A stretch of DNA of 64,000 bases, taken from positions 62,001-126,000 of the forward strand of contig MBQZ01000062.1 in NCBI GenBank assembly GCA_002134785.1, in the 5' to 3' direction. Made by a program: the position numbers and the translations under genes. This DNA is from Crenothrix sp. D3 (lineage in GTDB: Bacteria > Pseudomonadota > Gammaproteobacteria > Methylococcales > Methylomonadaceae). Under the pieces are notes generated by a model. It made no database searches, was not told the DNA's origin, and saw only the letters and a list, made by a program, of their open reading frames with translations. Below, piece after piece: positions 19,348-29,397 of this stretch. Within the stretch, counting starts at the first letter, position 1. Every line of letters begins with the position of its first letter.

Positions 19348-20282
19348 AACAGCGCGAGAGCTTCCAAACATTGCTGATAATGGCTGAGACCATTGCTAGG
19401 CATGAGCTTTAAATTGGGCAATACTAAACCGTAGCGAATTTGTTCGCGTTCAGCATCAATCACCCAGCGAGACAGTTGGCTTAAGCGTTCTTCAACGTTG
19501 TGTCCTGCGGCGTAGTCGTAATGTAACCAGACTTCTGCCGCTGTGCTTGCACCACTGTATTGTTTGCTAAATAAGCCTTGCCCTTTAGCAAAAGCTTTCC
19601 AATGGATGTGTTTGATGGAATCGCCCGCTTGGTAGCTTTGTAAACCGTAAAAGTCATCCGTACCTTTGTGGCTTGCACCCTGATGGGTGTCGGCTGAGGG
19701 TGCTTCTGGAAACGGCAGTTCTATCGCTGACGGTTTGGGATAAACCAATGCGTTAACATTGAAACGTAACGGTGACCACGCATAGAAAATACCTAAGGGA
19801 TAAGTGCTGAACACGGTGACTGTTCCCGCGCTGTGCCAACCTCTTTTTTGCGTCGTTGAGTACAGTGTTAGCGTTATTTTACTGTGTGGTTTTAGGGTAA
19901 AGCTGTGCGGCTTAGTTAATTTAATCTGACAATGTGGGCGTTCATTGCTATTAGGATTATGAATGTGAATGTCAAACCCCGCCGCTTCACCCGCAAACAC
20001 CGCTTTACATTGACCTGCTTGCACAACTAGACCTGCCAAGGATTTGAAGGTGTGTAGGATGGTGATAAAAAAAACACTGGCGAGTAAAAATGTTAGCAGA
20101 TAGGCGAGGTTGTTGTTATAAACAAAGGCAATCAACAGCAACAATACAATCAGTAGTAGCATTCCTAATCCGCGTTGAGTCGGCAAAATAAAAATGCGCC
20201 GATGCGTTAGGGTAATTGCGTCATTCACAGGTTTTTCACCTGCCATAAATCGGCTGAGTTGAAAGCGTTCTTTTAGGTTCAA
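19344..20282 (-). CDS. DUF58 domain protein
   Basis: A 312-aa protein with two N-terminal membrane helices (residues 35-75) and a C-terminal DUF58 domain with the signature DDFYGLQSYQAGDSIKHIHW followed by KAFAKG. DUF58 proteins resemble von Willebrand A domains and accompany MoxR ATPases. Its start overlaps the moxR stop by 4 bp and its stop overlaps tgpA, so all three are translationally coupled. Confidence 0.9.
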   Translation of the reverse strand: MNLKERFQLSRFMAGEKPVNDAITLTHRRIFILPTQRGLGMLLLIVLLLLIAFVYNNNLAYLLTFLLASVFFITILHTFKSLAGLVVQAGQCKAVFAGEAAGFDIHIHNPNSNERPHCQIKLTKPHSFTLKPHSKITLTLYSTTQKRGWHSAGTVTVFSTYPLGIFYAWSPLRFNVNALVYPKPSAIELPFPEAPSADTHQGASHKGTDDFYGLQSYQAGDSIKHIHWKAFAKGQGLFSKQYSGASTAAEVWLHYDYAAGHNVEERLSQLSRWVIDAEREQIRYGLVLPNLKLMPSNGLSHYQQCLEALALL

Positions 20283-21184
20283 AGGGCAGGGACTTTATCA
20301 AGGATAGGAGCAACGATGGCTTCTGAATTGGTGTGACCTGCGCGTAATCGATGTCCAGCCACGGAAGGTAATACCGCTTGGATGTCTTCAGGAATAACAG
20401 CATCTCGCTGATCCAAAAAAGCCCATGCTTTTGCCGCACTTAATAGAGCTAAACCCGCTCTAGGCGATAGCCCACACGGATATTCAGTGGATTCGCGGGT
20501 GAAGTTGATAATCGCCTGACAATAGTCGAGTAAGGCATCGGACGTATGTACCTTAGTCACTGATTGCTGCATAAGTTGTAGTTGTTCAGGGGGTAGCTGT
20601 ACGGATAACGATGCAATTAATTTTTGGCGGCTTTGCCCTGTGAGTAATGCTCTTTCTGCTTTAGGATCAGGATAGCCTAATTCAATACGCATTAAAAACC
20701 GATCTAACTGCGATTCGGGTAATGGAAACGTGCCGATTTGATGCGAAGGGTTTTGGGTGGCAATAACAAAAAATGGTTTAGGTAATGGATAAGTCTTACC
20801 TTCAATAGTGACTTGACCTTCTTCCATTGCTTCTAGCAATGCACTTTGTGCTTTGGGTGTGGCGCGGTTAATTTCATCGGCGAGTACCATTTGATTAAAC
20901 ACAGGGCCTGGATGAAAGGTAAATTCGTGACTTTTACCATCAAATACTGACGCACCTAAAATATCAGCGGGGAGTATGTCACTAGTAAATTGAATGCGCT
21001 GATAATGTAAACCTAGTAATTTTGCTAAAGTATGTGCCAGCGTCGTTTTGCCTACACCTGGTATATCTTCAATCAGCAAATGTCCACGCGCTAGTAAACA
21101 ACAAACTGCGAGGCGAATTTTATGTTCTTTACCCAGAATAATTTGATTGGCTGAATCGAGTAGTTGTTGTGTATATTTTTGCAT
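20279..21184 (-). CDS. MoxR family AAA+ ATPase
   Basis: A 301-aa AAA+ protein. Walker A is EDIPGVGKTTLAHTL, Walker B is MVLADEINRATPKAQSALLEAM, sensor 1 is FFVIATQNPSHQIGTFPLPE and the sensor 2 region is SPRAGLALLSAAKAWAF. MoxR proteins act as chaperones for the maturation of protein complexes with DUF58/VWA partners. First gene of the moxR-DUF58-tgpA unit. Confidence 0.95.
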   Translation of the reverse strand: MQKYTQQLLDSANQIILGKEHKIRLAVCCLLARGHLLIEDIPGVGKTTLAHTLAKLLGLHYQRIQFTSDILPADILGASVFDGKSHEFTFHPGPVFNQMVLADEINRATPKAQSALLEAMEEGQVTIEGKTYPLPKPFFVIATQNPSHQIGTFPLPESQLDRFLMRIELGYPDPKAERALLTGQSRQKLIASLSVQLPPEQLQLMQQSVTKVHTSDALLDYCQAIINFTRESTEYPCGLSPRAGLALLSAAKAWAFLDQRDAVIPEDIQAVLPSVAGHRLRAGHTNSEAIVAPILDKVPAL

Positions 21185-21280
21185 GGTGTGATGGTAGGAT
21201 GCTGAGTTATAAAGACATCGATATTGTATGGGCGATAGTATAAGACAAACGCCTTGTTATTAGTAACTATAGGAATGATG

Positions 21281-21619
21281 ATGAATAACTTTGAAGAAAT
21301 TAAGTCGGTATTGTGTGAAATGCTGGAAGAACTTGATGAACGCCTCGCAAAAATTACCGATGATGTAAGACACACGGATGAAGCTGTAGAAAAAGATTTT
21401 GCAGAACAGGCAACTCAAAATGAAAATAATGAGGTTGAAGATTATCTAGGCAATTCTGCCAGAACGGAAATAGGGATGATTAAGCAAGCCCTGTCCAGAA
21501 TAGAAAGCGGTGACTACGGAACGTGTCAAATATGCGGCGAACCTATCAATGTTGAGCGTTTGAAAATCATCCCTTACTCTACTCTGTGTGTTAAGTGTGC
21601 GAGCGTGGCTTCACATTAA
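21281..21619 (+). CDS. TraR/DksA family zinc-finger protein
   Basis: About 113 aa. Three ATGs in a row occur at 21275, 21278 and 21281; I took the last because AGGA is 6 nt upstream. An N-terminal coiled-coil (FEEIKSVLCEMLEELDERLA) with acidic residues is followed by a C4 zinc finger: CQICGEPINVERLKIIPYST then LCVKC. This is the DksA fold, which binds the RNA polymerase secondary channel. At this length it is nearer to the shorter DksA-like or TraR-like relatives than to canonical DksA of about 150 aa. Confidence 0.85.
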   Translation: MNNFEEIKSVLCEMLEELDERLAKITDDVRHTDEAVEKDFAEQATQNENNEVEDYLGNSARTEIGMIKQALSRIESGDYGTCQICGEPINVERLKIIPYSTLCVKCASVASH

Positions 21620-21650
21620 TTTAAGAATTTAAACAAACCTAGAGGACTTT

Positions 21651-22190
21651 ATGATGAGTAAAAAGTTAGGATTGCCCACGCTGTTTTCCGCAATTTTTTT
21701 ATGTTTGTTTAATGTTGGTGCATTTGCTGAAACAAGTATTGCTATATTGGACTTTGAATTAAGTGATGTAACAATGGCACCTCGAATTCCTGCTGAAATT
21801 GAAAGAACGGCAAGTATAAAGCCTATGCTGGAAAATGAATTGAAAGGGGCGGGCTATAAAATTATTGCTATCGACTTAAATACTCAACACGAAGCTAATG
21901 GTGGTTTTGGCTATCTTTTTGAACACAACGATATTGCCGCAGAATTAGGTAAGAAAGTAGGGGCTGATTATGTATTAGTTGGCAGACTGCATAAACCCAG
22001 TTTTCTATTTGCTTATCTAATGGGGCATTTAATAAAGACTGATAACGGTGGACTGGTAGAAAATTATGTAGTAGAAACAAAAGGTGGGGATAAAAAATTA
22101 ACGCTAAAAGCAGTTGAAACGTTTGCATCAAATATGGATAAAAATTTAGATAATACCTATACGCCACCGCCTCCTAGAACTACCCGCTAA
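21651..22190 (+). CDS. DUF2380 domain protein, secreted
   Basis: A 179-aa protein with a Sec signal peptide ending VGAFA. The mature part begins ETSIAILDFELSDVTMAP, the usual start of DUF2380, with ERTASIKPMLENELK and GADYVLVGRLHKPS. It resembles periplasmic proteins with a GNA1162/CsgG-like nucleotide-free Rossmann half. Function unknown; the family is known from methylotrophs among others. It has its own AGAGGA ribosome binding site. Confidence 0.75.
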   Translation: MMSKKLGLPTLFSAIFLCLFNVGAFAETSIAILDFELSDVTMAPRIPAEIERTASIKPMLENELKGAGYKIIAIDLNTQHEANGGFGYLFEHNDIAAELGKKVGADYVLVGRLHKPSFLFAYLMGHLIKTDNGGLVENYVVETKGGDKKLTLKAVETFASNMDKNLDNTYTPPPPRTTR

Positions 22191-22206
22191 TGAAACGATT
22201 ACAAAA

Positions 22207-22306
22207 CCGTTCGCGCTGAGCTGTGAACTTGTCAAACAGTCAAAGCCTGTCATGAGCCTGTCGAATGGTGTGAATGTGGTTCGACAAGTTCACCACGAAC
22301 GGTATC
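22207..22306. repeat. Dispersed repeat of GTTCGTGGTGAGC type
   Basis: GTTCGCGCTGAGC faces a GTTCACCACGAACGG half on the other side, with GAGCCTGTCGAATGGT and GGTTCGACAAGTTCACC between. The same core occurs at 45485-45545 and, in part, at 42040 and the right edge of the window. It lies between convergent genes. Confidence 0.65.
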
Positions 22307-22318
22307 ACTTTACCATTG

Positions 22319-23515
22319 CTATGACGCTGCCAGAACCAATTCTAAAGCTTGTTTATAGCATTGACTGGCACTGTCTTTATCTCCTTGTTCTAACATCACA
22401 TCACCTAGTGCGTGGTACGCTTGAACCGTTGGCGTGACAGTGATACTTTGTGTTAGGTAGGATTTTGCTTTTTCGACATCGTTACATTTAGCACTTAGCT
22501 TGCCCAAAATCATCAACAACAGCGCGTTATCAGGATGAAATGGTAGCCATAATTCAGCCATTTTAAGTTGTTTTTCGACATCATTTGATGGAATTTTGCT
22601 AAATAGTAGCAGTAAATTCTCGTCCCAGTTTGCTGATAATGCTTTCGTTAATTCGTCCTCGATGTTTGCTCCTGCACCCACTTCAAGCATAACAGTAAAA
22701 TAAGTAATCAAAACGCCGTGCATAGTTTTTATGTACTTAGGTATTTCTGCCCACAATAATTCAATTTTTTCAACATCGTTTGCTTGCTTTAAGAGTTCAA
22801 TAAAGACTTCAGCTTCCAGTAGTTTTACTTCAGCTTCCATTAGCACTTTATTTTTATGTAATGAGGGAATGAGTTTTTGTATACCTTCCCAATCGCCTAG
22901 ATGCTGATAAGTTTGGTGCAGTAATTTTAAAACCCCCGCATGAGCAGGGTCGATTGAATGCAGTTGTGTGAGTGTGTTCAGGGCTTGAGTAAATTCATTG
23001 CCTGATAAATGCAGCTCTGCTTGCGTTAAGCCAATCGCCACACTGGAATCAGGTGCTTGATCGGCTGCTTGCTTTAGGTATTGATCTCTTTTTTCCAGCG
23101 CACCGCGTGATTGTGCAGCTCTTGCAGCGGTTAAGTAATGAATTAACGGTGCGCCACTATGGGGTGCGTGTTTAATTAATACATTTTCCGCGCGTTCAAA
23201 ATTGCCTTCTGCTGAATCCACTAATCCAGCAATTAAGGCTTCTTGCGAACGATTAAATTTAATGTTAATGCCACGACGCTTTAATTGACTAGGGATTCTA
23301 AATAACCAACCTAGCATTCTGAAAAACAGATACAGGACAAAAAAACTAATGGCTAGACTACTTATAAAATCAACCAACGTCTTTTCTAAAGACCAATGCC
23401 CCATGCCAATGATGACATAGCCATGATTATCAAGGCTACGCAACCATTCATAACCAGCAAAAGCGATGACGATAATGCTAAGAAAAGGAGCTAAAAAATA
23501 AAGTAGTTTTTTCAT
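22319..23515 (-). CDS. hemY: HemY-like tetratricopeptide membrane protein
   Basis: A 398-aa protein of the gammaproteobacterial HemY family, not the protoporphyrinogen oxidase of the same name. Two N-terminal membrane helices (residues 5-22 and 43-65) are followed by TPR-like helices (for example LIHYLTAARAAQSRGALEKR). It ends hemCDXY. The family sits at the inner membrane and is thought to help pass late haem intermediates; the biochemical role is not settled. Confidence 0.9.
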   Translation of the reverse strand: MKKLLYFLAPFLSIIVIAFAGYEWLRSLDNHGYVIIGMGHWSLEKTLVDFISSLAISFFVLYLFFRMLGWLFRIPSQLKRRGINIKFNRSQEALIAGLVDSAEGNFERAENVLIKHAPHSGAPLIHYLTAARAAQSRGALEKRDQYLKQAADQAPDSSVAIGLTQAELHLSGNEFTQALNTLTQLHSIDPAHAGVLKLLHQTYQHLGDWEGIQKLIPSLHKNKVLMEAEVKLLEAEVFIELLKQANDVEKIELLWAEIPKYIKTMHGVLITYFTVMLEVGAGANIEDELTKALSANWDENLLLLFSKIPSNDVEKQLKMAELWLPFHPDNALLLMILGKLSAKCNDVEKAKSYLTQSITVTPTVQAYHALGDVMLEQGDKDSASQCYKQALELVLAAS

Positions 23516-23529
23516 TATGGTTGCTTAAC

Positions 23530-24774
23530 TTATTGCTTTGGTTGCTTTACAGGCACTTTAATAGCGGGTGGCGTTTTAGTTGGGGCAGGTGTTGCCTCTT
23601 CACTTGGCGTTATGTTTTCAGCAGGTTTTACAACTTCGGCTGGTTTAATAACCTCTTCAGCAGGCTTTATAATCTGAGCCGTTTTTTTAATTTCAGTGTC
23701 GGTGTTTTGCGTTGACTTATCGGCTTCTATGCGTAATTTGCTAATATCTTTAAGCATTTTTAATGACAAACTAATATCAGGAAAATTGCCATGAATTTTA
23801 ACAGCACTAAATTTATCAAGTTCCTCAGTCATATTACGACTGGCATCGTTCTTAGTAAAATTTAGCTCCAGCCATTTTTTTGCATCGGCTAATGCAGATT
23901 GAAAAAGCGTTTCATTGTGTTGAACCAGTGCGAGTTGTGCTATTTCTAATTTTACGCGGAGTTGCTCATAAATAAATTTAGCTTTTTCAGGGGTTAAAAT
24001 TTCGTTGATAGGTTGTTCGGAGTATTTCACGCCTAACGCATTCAGTAGACCGTTATTTTCACTGCTATCAGTTGTAGTAGAAGTGGGTACTTTACCCGCA
24101 AAAGGCAGTAGTAATTCTAATTTATCCGCGTGATCTTGTTGTGCCTGAATGGCGACATAAATACCTACAATATCAACTTCCGCAATACTTTTAACCACAG
24201 TGATTTCTTCGGCAATTTTTTCGCGGATTTTAATAACTCCAGCATCACCACTTTCTCTTAAGCGTTGATCCGCTGCTTCTAAGGCTTCTAGGGTGGTATG
24301 TGTATCACCCACTAAATGCAGGCGTTCACTCGCAACACTCAATAAATATTCAGCATCGGCAATTAACCAATCGCCGCGTGTTTTGCCCAGTTGACGGTGT
24401 ATTTGTTGAATAGCGTCTGTTAGTTCATTGTGCGTGGCATTCAGTTTTTCTTGGTGTGACTGGGAAAAATCAGCGAGAGCTTTATCGAAGCGATTGTCTT
24501 TACTGGCAACCTCTTTTGAAACATTGGCGAGTTGTAATTGAATGGCACTGAGCTGAGCTTGATAGTCGTTCAGTTGCTTGGTCATTTCATCTTTAACTTC
24601 ACCACCTAAGTTTTCTTGCGTGGCACGCAAGCCTTGCATGAAATAAAAACCCACGCCTGCCACACTGATAACAACCAGCAAGATAATAATGCCAAACCAG
24701 AATCCACTACGCGACCTGTGCGCTTTTTTACTATCACCTAAGTCTGGTGCTTGTTGTTCATTCAATTCGGTCAC
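23530..24774 (-). CDS. hemX: HemX-like protein
   Basis: A 414-aa inner-membrane protein. The N-terminal soluble tail precedes one membrane helix (FWFGIIILLVVISVAGVGFY), then a long periplasmic coiled coil and a DWLIADAEYLLSVASERLHL motif typical of HemX. The C-terminus is a low-complexity tail rich in Pro, Glu, Lys and Val (PAEEVIKPAEVVKPAEN). The start overlaps hemD by 4 bp. Usually annotated as a uroporphyrinogen-III methyltransferase homologue, but the methylase domain is absent. Confidence 0.9.
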   Translation of the reverse strand: MTELNEQQAPDLGDSKKAHRSRSGFWFGIIILLVVISVAGVGFYFMQGLRATQENLGGEVKDEMTKQLNDYQAQLSAIQLQLANVSKEVASKDNRFDKALADFSQSHQEKLNATHNELTDAIQQIHRQLGKTRGDWLIADAEYLLSVASERLHLVGDTHTTLEALEAADQRLRESGDAGVIKIREKIAEEITVVKSIAEVDIVGIYVAIQAQQDHADKLELLLPFAGKVPTSTTTDSSENNGLLNALGVKYSEQPINEILTPEKAKFIYEQLRVKLEIAQLALVQHNETLFQSALADAKKWLELNFTKNDASRNMTEELDKFSAVKIHGNFPDISLSLKMLKDISKLRIEADKSTQNTDTEIKKTAQIIKPAEEVIKPAEVVKPAENITPSEEATPAPTKTPPAIKVPVKQPKQ

Positions 24775-25544
24775 GCTATTCCCCTGTTACTCTGGTTTAT
24801 TGTTGCAAGAATTGCTTCATCTGAAGGGCTATTTGCCACCGCAATTCGTTTAAATCCCAACTCGACAGCTATTTGTTTGATTCTATCACTAACAACGACT
24901 AGCGGTAAGGTAAACAACTGCTGATGATGTGCTACACCCAGCATGATTAATAAGTTGTGTAATGTTTCACCACTGGTTGCGGTAATGACATCCAGTGTGT
25001 TTTGTTCCAACAATGCAATAATTTCGGCATTATTAATGCTGGGAATTATTCTTTTATAAACATTCAAATAATGAACATCCGCGCCTCGATCACGCAAGGT
25101 ATTTGCCAATTCCTCGCGTCCATCGACACCCCGCACAATTAATAGCCGTTGCCCTTGAATTTTCTGCATTTCTGGCAGTGCTAATAAGGCTTCGCTATTA
25201 TAATTGTTCTCAGGCAGTAAATCGACACACAGACCTGCCATTGCTAAGGCATTTGCTGTGGCTTTGCCTATTGCGACAATTGGTCGCGTTTTTAATCGCG
25301 CTATTTTGCCACTATTCGCCTTGAGTGCAAAATTTACCGCATTGACACTGATAAAAATAAGCCCATCAAACGCCTCTAAATTGGATAGCGTTTTTTGTAT
25401 CGCTAATAAATCATCACATTCAACAATTGCTAGCGTGGGAAAACGCACCGCAATTCCACCGTATTCTGTTATTAAACGGCACAGATTTTCAGCCTGATGC
25501 GCAGGTCTTGTCACTAAAACGCGCATCCCGTTTAATGTTGTCAT
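24771..25544 (-). CDS. hemD: Uroporphyrinogen-III synthase
   Basis: A 257-aa protein of the HemD fold (two Rossmann-like halves). It begins [20 protein letters not shown] and has [20 protein letters not shown] and [15 protein letters not shown]. It closes hydroxymethylbilane to uroporphyrinogen III. ATGA overlaps link it to hemC and hemX. Sequence identity in this family is always low; the context makes the call firm. Confidence 0.93.
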   Translation of the reverse strand: MTTLNGMRVLVTRPAHQAENLCRLITEYGGIAVRFPTLAIVECDDLLAIQKTLSNLEAFDGLIFISVNAVNFALKANSGKIARLKTRPIVAIGKATANALAMAGLCVDLLPENNYNSEALLALPEMQKIQGQRLLIVRGVDGREELANTLRDRGADVHYLNVYKRIIPSINNAEIIALLEQNTLDVITATSGETLHNLLIMLGVAHHQQLFTLPLVVVSDRIKQIAVELGFKRIAVANSPSDEAILATINQSNRGIA

Positions 25545-26470
25545 TCAGCTAATAACGCTTGCAGAATATTATTTGCACCTTGCGCCAATAAATCATCCGC
25601 AATTAATCGCCCTAAATTTTCCGCTTCATTGATTGCCGCTGAGCGTTCACTGCGATACATCACCCGACCATCAGGACTGCCCACTAAACCGCGCATGAAC
25701 AATTGATTATTTTGTAATTCGGCAAATCCTGCAATAGGCACTTGGCAGCCGCCATTTAACCGCGCATTCATTGCCCGTTCTGCCCGCACACAAAATCCAG
25801 TGTCATCATCGTGCAGAACACTGAGTAGCGCGTTGATTTCGGTATCTTCTACACGGCATTCTATGCCAATAGCACCTTGTCCAATGGCGGGTAAACTAAT
25901 CGTTGTCTCCAAACAGTGGGTAATGCGATTTGCCATACCTAATCTTTTTAAGCCTGCTGAGGCTAGAATGATTGCATCATAATCGCCTGCATCCAACTTG
26001 GCTAAGCGGGTATTCACATTGCCGCGCAAAGAAATAATGTCAGCGTCTGGATAAAGGGCTTTGATTTGACACTGTCTGCGTAAACTAGACGTGCCGATTC
26101 TGGCATTCGCAGGTAAGGCATTAAACGACGCATACAGATTGGAGACGAAGGCATCACTAGGATCTTCACGCTTCAAAATGGCTGCTAAATGCAAACCTTC
26201 TGGAAACGCGACAGGCACATCTTTCATAGAATGCACCGCAATATCTGCCAAACCGTCTAGCATACCTTGCTCTAATTCCTTAACAAATAAACCCTTGCCG
26301 CCAATTTTAGCTAACGGAGCGTCGAGAATTTTATCGCCCTGCGTCACCATTTTAACTAACTCAGTTTTTATATGAGGAAATTGCTGTTCCAAACGTGCCG
26401 CGACGTGTTCAGCTTGCCACAACGCCAAAGGACTTTGCCGTGTTGCAATACGAATAATTTTTTCAGCCAA
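25541..26470 (-). CDS. hemC: Hydroxymethylbilane synthase (porphobilinogen deaminase)
   Basis: A 309-aa enzyme that polymerises four porphobilinogen units. Conserved blocks are [39 protein letters not shown] and the dipyrromethane cofactor Cys in [14 protein letters not shown]. First gene of hemCDXY, read leftward. The next gene (apbE) is divergent, so the hem promoter lies in 26471-26636. Confidence 0.97.
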   Translation of the reverse strand: MAEKIIRIATRQSPLALWQAEHVAARLEQQFPHIKTELVKMVTQGDKILDAPLAKIGGKGLFVKELEQGMLDGLADIAVHSMKDVPVAFPEGLHLAAILKREDPSDAFVSNLYASFNALPANARIGTSSLRRQCQIKALYPDADIISLRGNVNTRLAKLDAGDYDAIILASAGLKRLGMANRITHCLETTISLPAIGQGAIGIECRVEDTEINALLSVLHDDDTGFCVRAERAMNARLNGGCQVPIAGFAELQNNQLFMRGLVGSPDGRVMYRSERSAAINEAENLGRLIADDLLAQGANNILQALLAE

Positions 26471-26636
26471 AACAAATCCTGTTTATCAAAAATAAAATGG
26501 GGCTATTGTACCTTTAATTACCTGAACGGTAGATTATCAGACAAATTAAAAATGGGTGATGGTATTCAGAATTGCACAGCTGCATACTTAGCTGGGTTAA
26601 TATAATGCCAATTTTAACTTCAGCACTGATAAATTA

Positions 26637-27665
26637 ATGACAACACACTTTTACAAACAGCTAATAATTTTGGTAGTGATCTTTACGTTTTTTGGCTGTT
26701 CTAAACCCCCAGAGATACAAAAAATTAGCGGTAGCGCGCAGGGTACAACCTATCACATTAGCTTCTGGTCGCCCGAAAAGGTTGATGTGGCAAACATTCA
26801 ACAAATCGTTGAGGCAGAATTTAATCGTCTCGATATGCAGTTATCTAATTACCGCAAAGATTCCGTTATTGAGCAACTTAACGCCACCGTCAGTAGTGAG
26901 CCACTGGCAGTGAGCGAAGAAATCATTGCTTTAATTGAACAAGCGCGAGTAGTGAGTGTAGCTAGCGGCGGTTGTTATGATTTGACCATCAAGCCATTAT
27001 TTGATTTGTGGGGCTTTAATGGTGATAAATTAACACCACCCAGTCCAGAAACGTTACAAACCGCGTTGCAACAAGTGGGTTTTAAGCAGATTAAAATAGT
27101 CGATGCTACTCATATTCAAAAACTAAATCCTAATTTAAAAATAGACCTGTCTTCGATTGCTCAAGGTTACAGCGTTTCACGGATGGTGGGCTTGTTGGAA
27201 CAACAGGGCATCACTAATTATTTAGTTGAAATTGGCGGTGAATTGCAAACACGCGGACACAAGCCCGATGCCTCACCGTGGCGCGTCGCACTAGAAAAAC
27301 CACTGTCTAGTGAACGCACGATGCAAAAAATTGTGACAATTAAACAGATTGAACCCTTGGCTGTCATGACTTCAGGGACTTATCGACATTATTTTGATGT
27401 TGATGGTAAACGTTATAGTCACATTCTAAACGCTAAAACAGGTGTGCCTGTGGATCATAATACGGTGTCAGTGACAGTACTGCATGATAATGTAACCCAA
27501 GCCGATGCGTGGTCTACCGCATTATTATGTTTAGGTAGAACGGCAGGGATGGACGTGGCGAACCAAGCGGGTATCTCGGCACTGTTTATGGAACAACAAG
27601 GCGAGGCATTTAATGAATATCGCAGCGTGCCATTTAACGCTCTAACTCAGGTCACTGTAGAGTAA
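26637..27665 (+). CDS. apbE: FAD:protein FMN transferase, lipoprotein
   Basis: A 342-aa ApbE with signal and lipobox TFFGC. Blocks: SAQGTTYHISFW, YRKDSVIEQLN, DLSSIAQGYSVSRM, the metal and flavin region EIGGEL and VMTSGTYRHYF, HILNAKTGVP and ADAWSTALLCLG. It attaches FMN to Thr residues of periplasmic or membrane proteins such as Na+-NQR or RNF subunits, none of which is in the window. It is followed 25 bp later by a cinA-like gene. Confidence 0.95.
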   Translation: MTTHFYKQLIILVVIFTFFGCSKPPEIQKISGSAQGTTYHISFWSPEKVDVANIQQIVEAEFNRLDMQLSNYRKDSVIEQLNATVSSEPLAVSEEIIALIEQARVVSVASGGCYDLTIKPLFDLWGFNGDKLTPPSPETLQTALQQVGFKQIKIVDATHIQKLNPNLKIDLSSIAQGYSVSRMVGLLEQQGITNYLVEIGGELQTRGHKPDASPWRVALEKPLSSERTMQKIVTIKQIEPLAVMTSGTYRHYFDVDGKRYSHILNAKTGVPVDHNTVSVTVLHDNVTQADAWSTALLCLGRTAGMDVANQAGISALFMEQQGEAFNEYRSVPFNALTQVTVE

Positions 27666-27690
27666 TTTCCCCCTCCCAATGAGTTTTCAC

Positions 27691-28869
27691 ATGAATCCAC
27701 AACTAGAAATATTTTCGCAAGGTGATGAAGTTGTTACAGGGCAGGTAGTCGATACCAATGCCGCTTGGTTGGCACAACAAGCGGTGCTGATGGGCTTTAC
27801 GGTCACTCGACAATCGGCTGTTGGTGATAAGCTGGAAGACTTGATTGCCTTATTACACGAAATAGCAAACCGTGCGGATTACTGTATTTGCACAGGCGGC
27901 TTAGGGCCAACAAGTGATGATTTAACCACTGAGGCAGTCGTGAAAGCTTTTAATTTACCGCTGATTTTGGATACCCACGCACTGGCACAAATTGAACAAT
28001 TTTTTGCTAATCGCCAACGCGTTATGCCTGAGTCAAATCGCAAACAAGCGTTATTGCCACAAGGTGCTGAGCGTCTCGATAACGACAACGGCACAGCTCC
28101 GGGATTTTCTTTACAAGTTGGACGGTGTTGGTTTGTGTTTATGCCAGGTGTGCCGTCAGAAATGAAACCCATGTACACCCATAAAGTTCAGCCTTATTTA
28201 GCCCAGCGGTTTTCGCTACAACCCAGCAATTTAACCACATTAAGAACCATCGGTATTGGTGAATCTGCCATTCAAGAATTAATGGACACGATTAGCATAC
28301 CCGACAACGTACAACTGGGTTTTCGTGCTGAACTGGGTGAAGTACAAACAAAATTACTCTTTCCATTCGCGTATTCAGAAAGTGAAAAAGCTGATTTAGT
28401 GAATCAAATTGCTCAACAGCTAGGTGATACCGTATTTGCTATTGACCACACGCGTGAGACAAACAGCGATTTAATATCAGTACTGAATGAATTAATGCTA
28501 CAACAGCAACACACATTAGCCGTGATTGAAACCGTAAGCTGTGGCTTATTGACCAGCTTATGTGTCGGTGCTGATTGGTTAATTGAAGCGCGTTATCAAC
28601 CTGTACTTAATCATTCAGAATTACAAGCTCTTGCCGTCGAATTACAAAAAACCAGTGGTGCGACTATTGTCATCGTGCAAAGTTACACAGGCGATAAAAA
28701 CGGCGTAATGATATTGCACAATGGTTTATTAACCCCGCACGGTTTCTACGCAAGCACACAGACTATCGCAGGCGCATTAAAACGTAAACAACACCAAGCC
28801 GCCTTATCCGCACTGGATTTATTAAGACGCTATTTACAACAAAAACTAGGAGACTTTTCTCATGCCTAA
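27691..28869 (+). CDS. cinA: CinA-like protein with degenerate C-terminal deamidase domain
   Basis: About 392 aa; ATG 27691 chosen because family members begin like MNPQLEIFSQGDEVVTG, with ATG 27679 as alternative. The N-terminal MoaB/MogA-like domain is well kept (VVDTNAAWLAQ, CTGGLGPTSDDLTTEAV, FMPGVPSEMKPMY). The C-terminal PncC region (residues ~265-390) is degenerate: where nicotinamide-nucleotide amidases have ESCTGGLL it has ETVSCGLLTS, and the downstream PGSS and GIAGPDGG loops are absent. NMN deamidase activity is therefore doubtful. The stop overlaps the NUDIX gene by 8 bp. Confidence 0.85.
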   Translation: MNPQLEIFSQGDEVVTGQVVDTNAAWLAQQAVLMGFTVTRQSAVGDKLEDLIALLHEIANRADYCICTGGLGPTSDDLTTEAVVKAFNLPLILDTHALAQIEQFFANRQRVMPESNRKQALLPQGAERLDNDNGTAPGFSLQVGRCWFVFMPGVPSEMKPMYTHKVQPYLAQRFSLQPSNLTTLRTIGIGESAIQELMDTISIPDNVQLGFRAELGEVQTKLLFPFAYSESEKADLVNQIAQQLGDTVFAIDHTRETNSDLISVLNELMLQQQHTLAVIETVSCGLLTSLCVGADWLIEARYQPVLNHSELQALAVELQKTSGATIVIVQSYTGDKNGVMILHNGLLTPHGFYASTQTIAGALKRKQHQAALSALDLLRRYLQQKLGDFSHA

Positions 28870-29299
28870 ACCCATTACCCCATTAATCGCCGCTGACATC
28901 ATCATTGAACTAATTGACCAACCTAACCGCCCATTTGTATTAATTGAACGCGCTCATGAACCGTTTGGTTGGGCAATCGCAGGGGGATTTGTCGATGTGG
29001 GTGAAACGGTTGAACACGCCGCGATTCGTGAAGCCAAAGAAGAAACCTGTCTCGATGTTAAATTGACCGCGTTATTGGGAATTTATTCCGATCCATCACG
29101 CGATACGCGCGGACACACGGTAACAGCAGTGTATATTGCCGAAGCCACAGGAATGCCGATGGCAGCAGATGATGCTAAAAATTTTGGCATTTATACGTTA
29201 GATAATTTGCCTGAGGTGTTGGCATTTGATCACGCGCAGGTGATAGCAGATTATCGAGTGTTTCGTGAAACAGGAAAAGTCACACCATTGCGAGATTGA
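28862..29299 (+). CDS. NUDIX hydrolase
   Basis: A 145-aa protein with the complete Nudix box GGFVDVGETVEHAAIREAKE followed by ETCLDV (residues ~40-66), giving the metal-binding REAKEE. FALIERAHEP-like N-terminal substrate strand and SDPSRDTRGHTVTAVYIAEA are also present, a pattern often seen in ADP-ribose pyrophosphatase-like members. The substrate is not determined. It overlaps the cinA-like gene, so a joint role in nucleotide clean-up is plausible. Confidence 0.92.
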   Translation: MPKPITPLIAADIIIELIDQPNRPFVLIERAHEPFGWAIAGGFVDVGETVEHAAIREAKEETCLDVKLTALLGIYSDPSRDTRGHTVTAVYIAEATGMPMAADDAKNFGIYTLDNLPEVLAFDHAQVIADYRVFRETGKVTPLRD

Positions 29300-29311
29300 T
29301 AATGTAGGGGG

Positions 29312-29334
29312 CGGGTTACGCTATCGCTAACCCG
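29312..29334. repeat. CGGGTTA/TAACCCG hairpin repeat
   Basis: CGGGTTA and TAACCCG face each other over ten bases, in a GTAGGGGGCGGGTTACGC to GATCTACG context. Related sequence occurs at 42010-42127. It lies between convergent genes. Confidence 0.55.
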
Positions 29335-29397
29335 ATCTACGGACTGGAACGTATACATTATTTGCAATTGATAGGCTATCGTGTTGACAATATCGGA

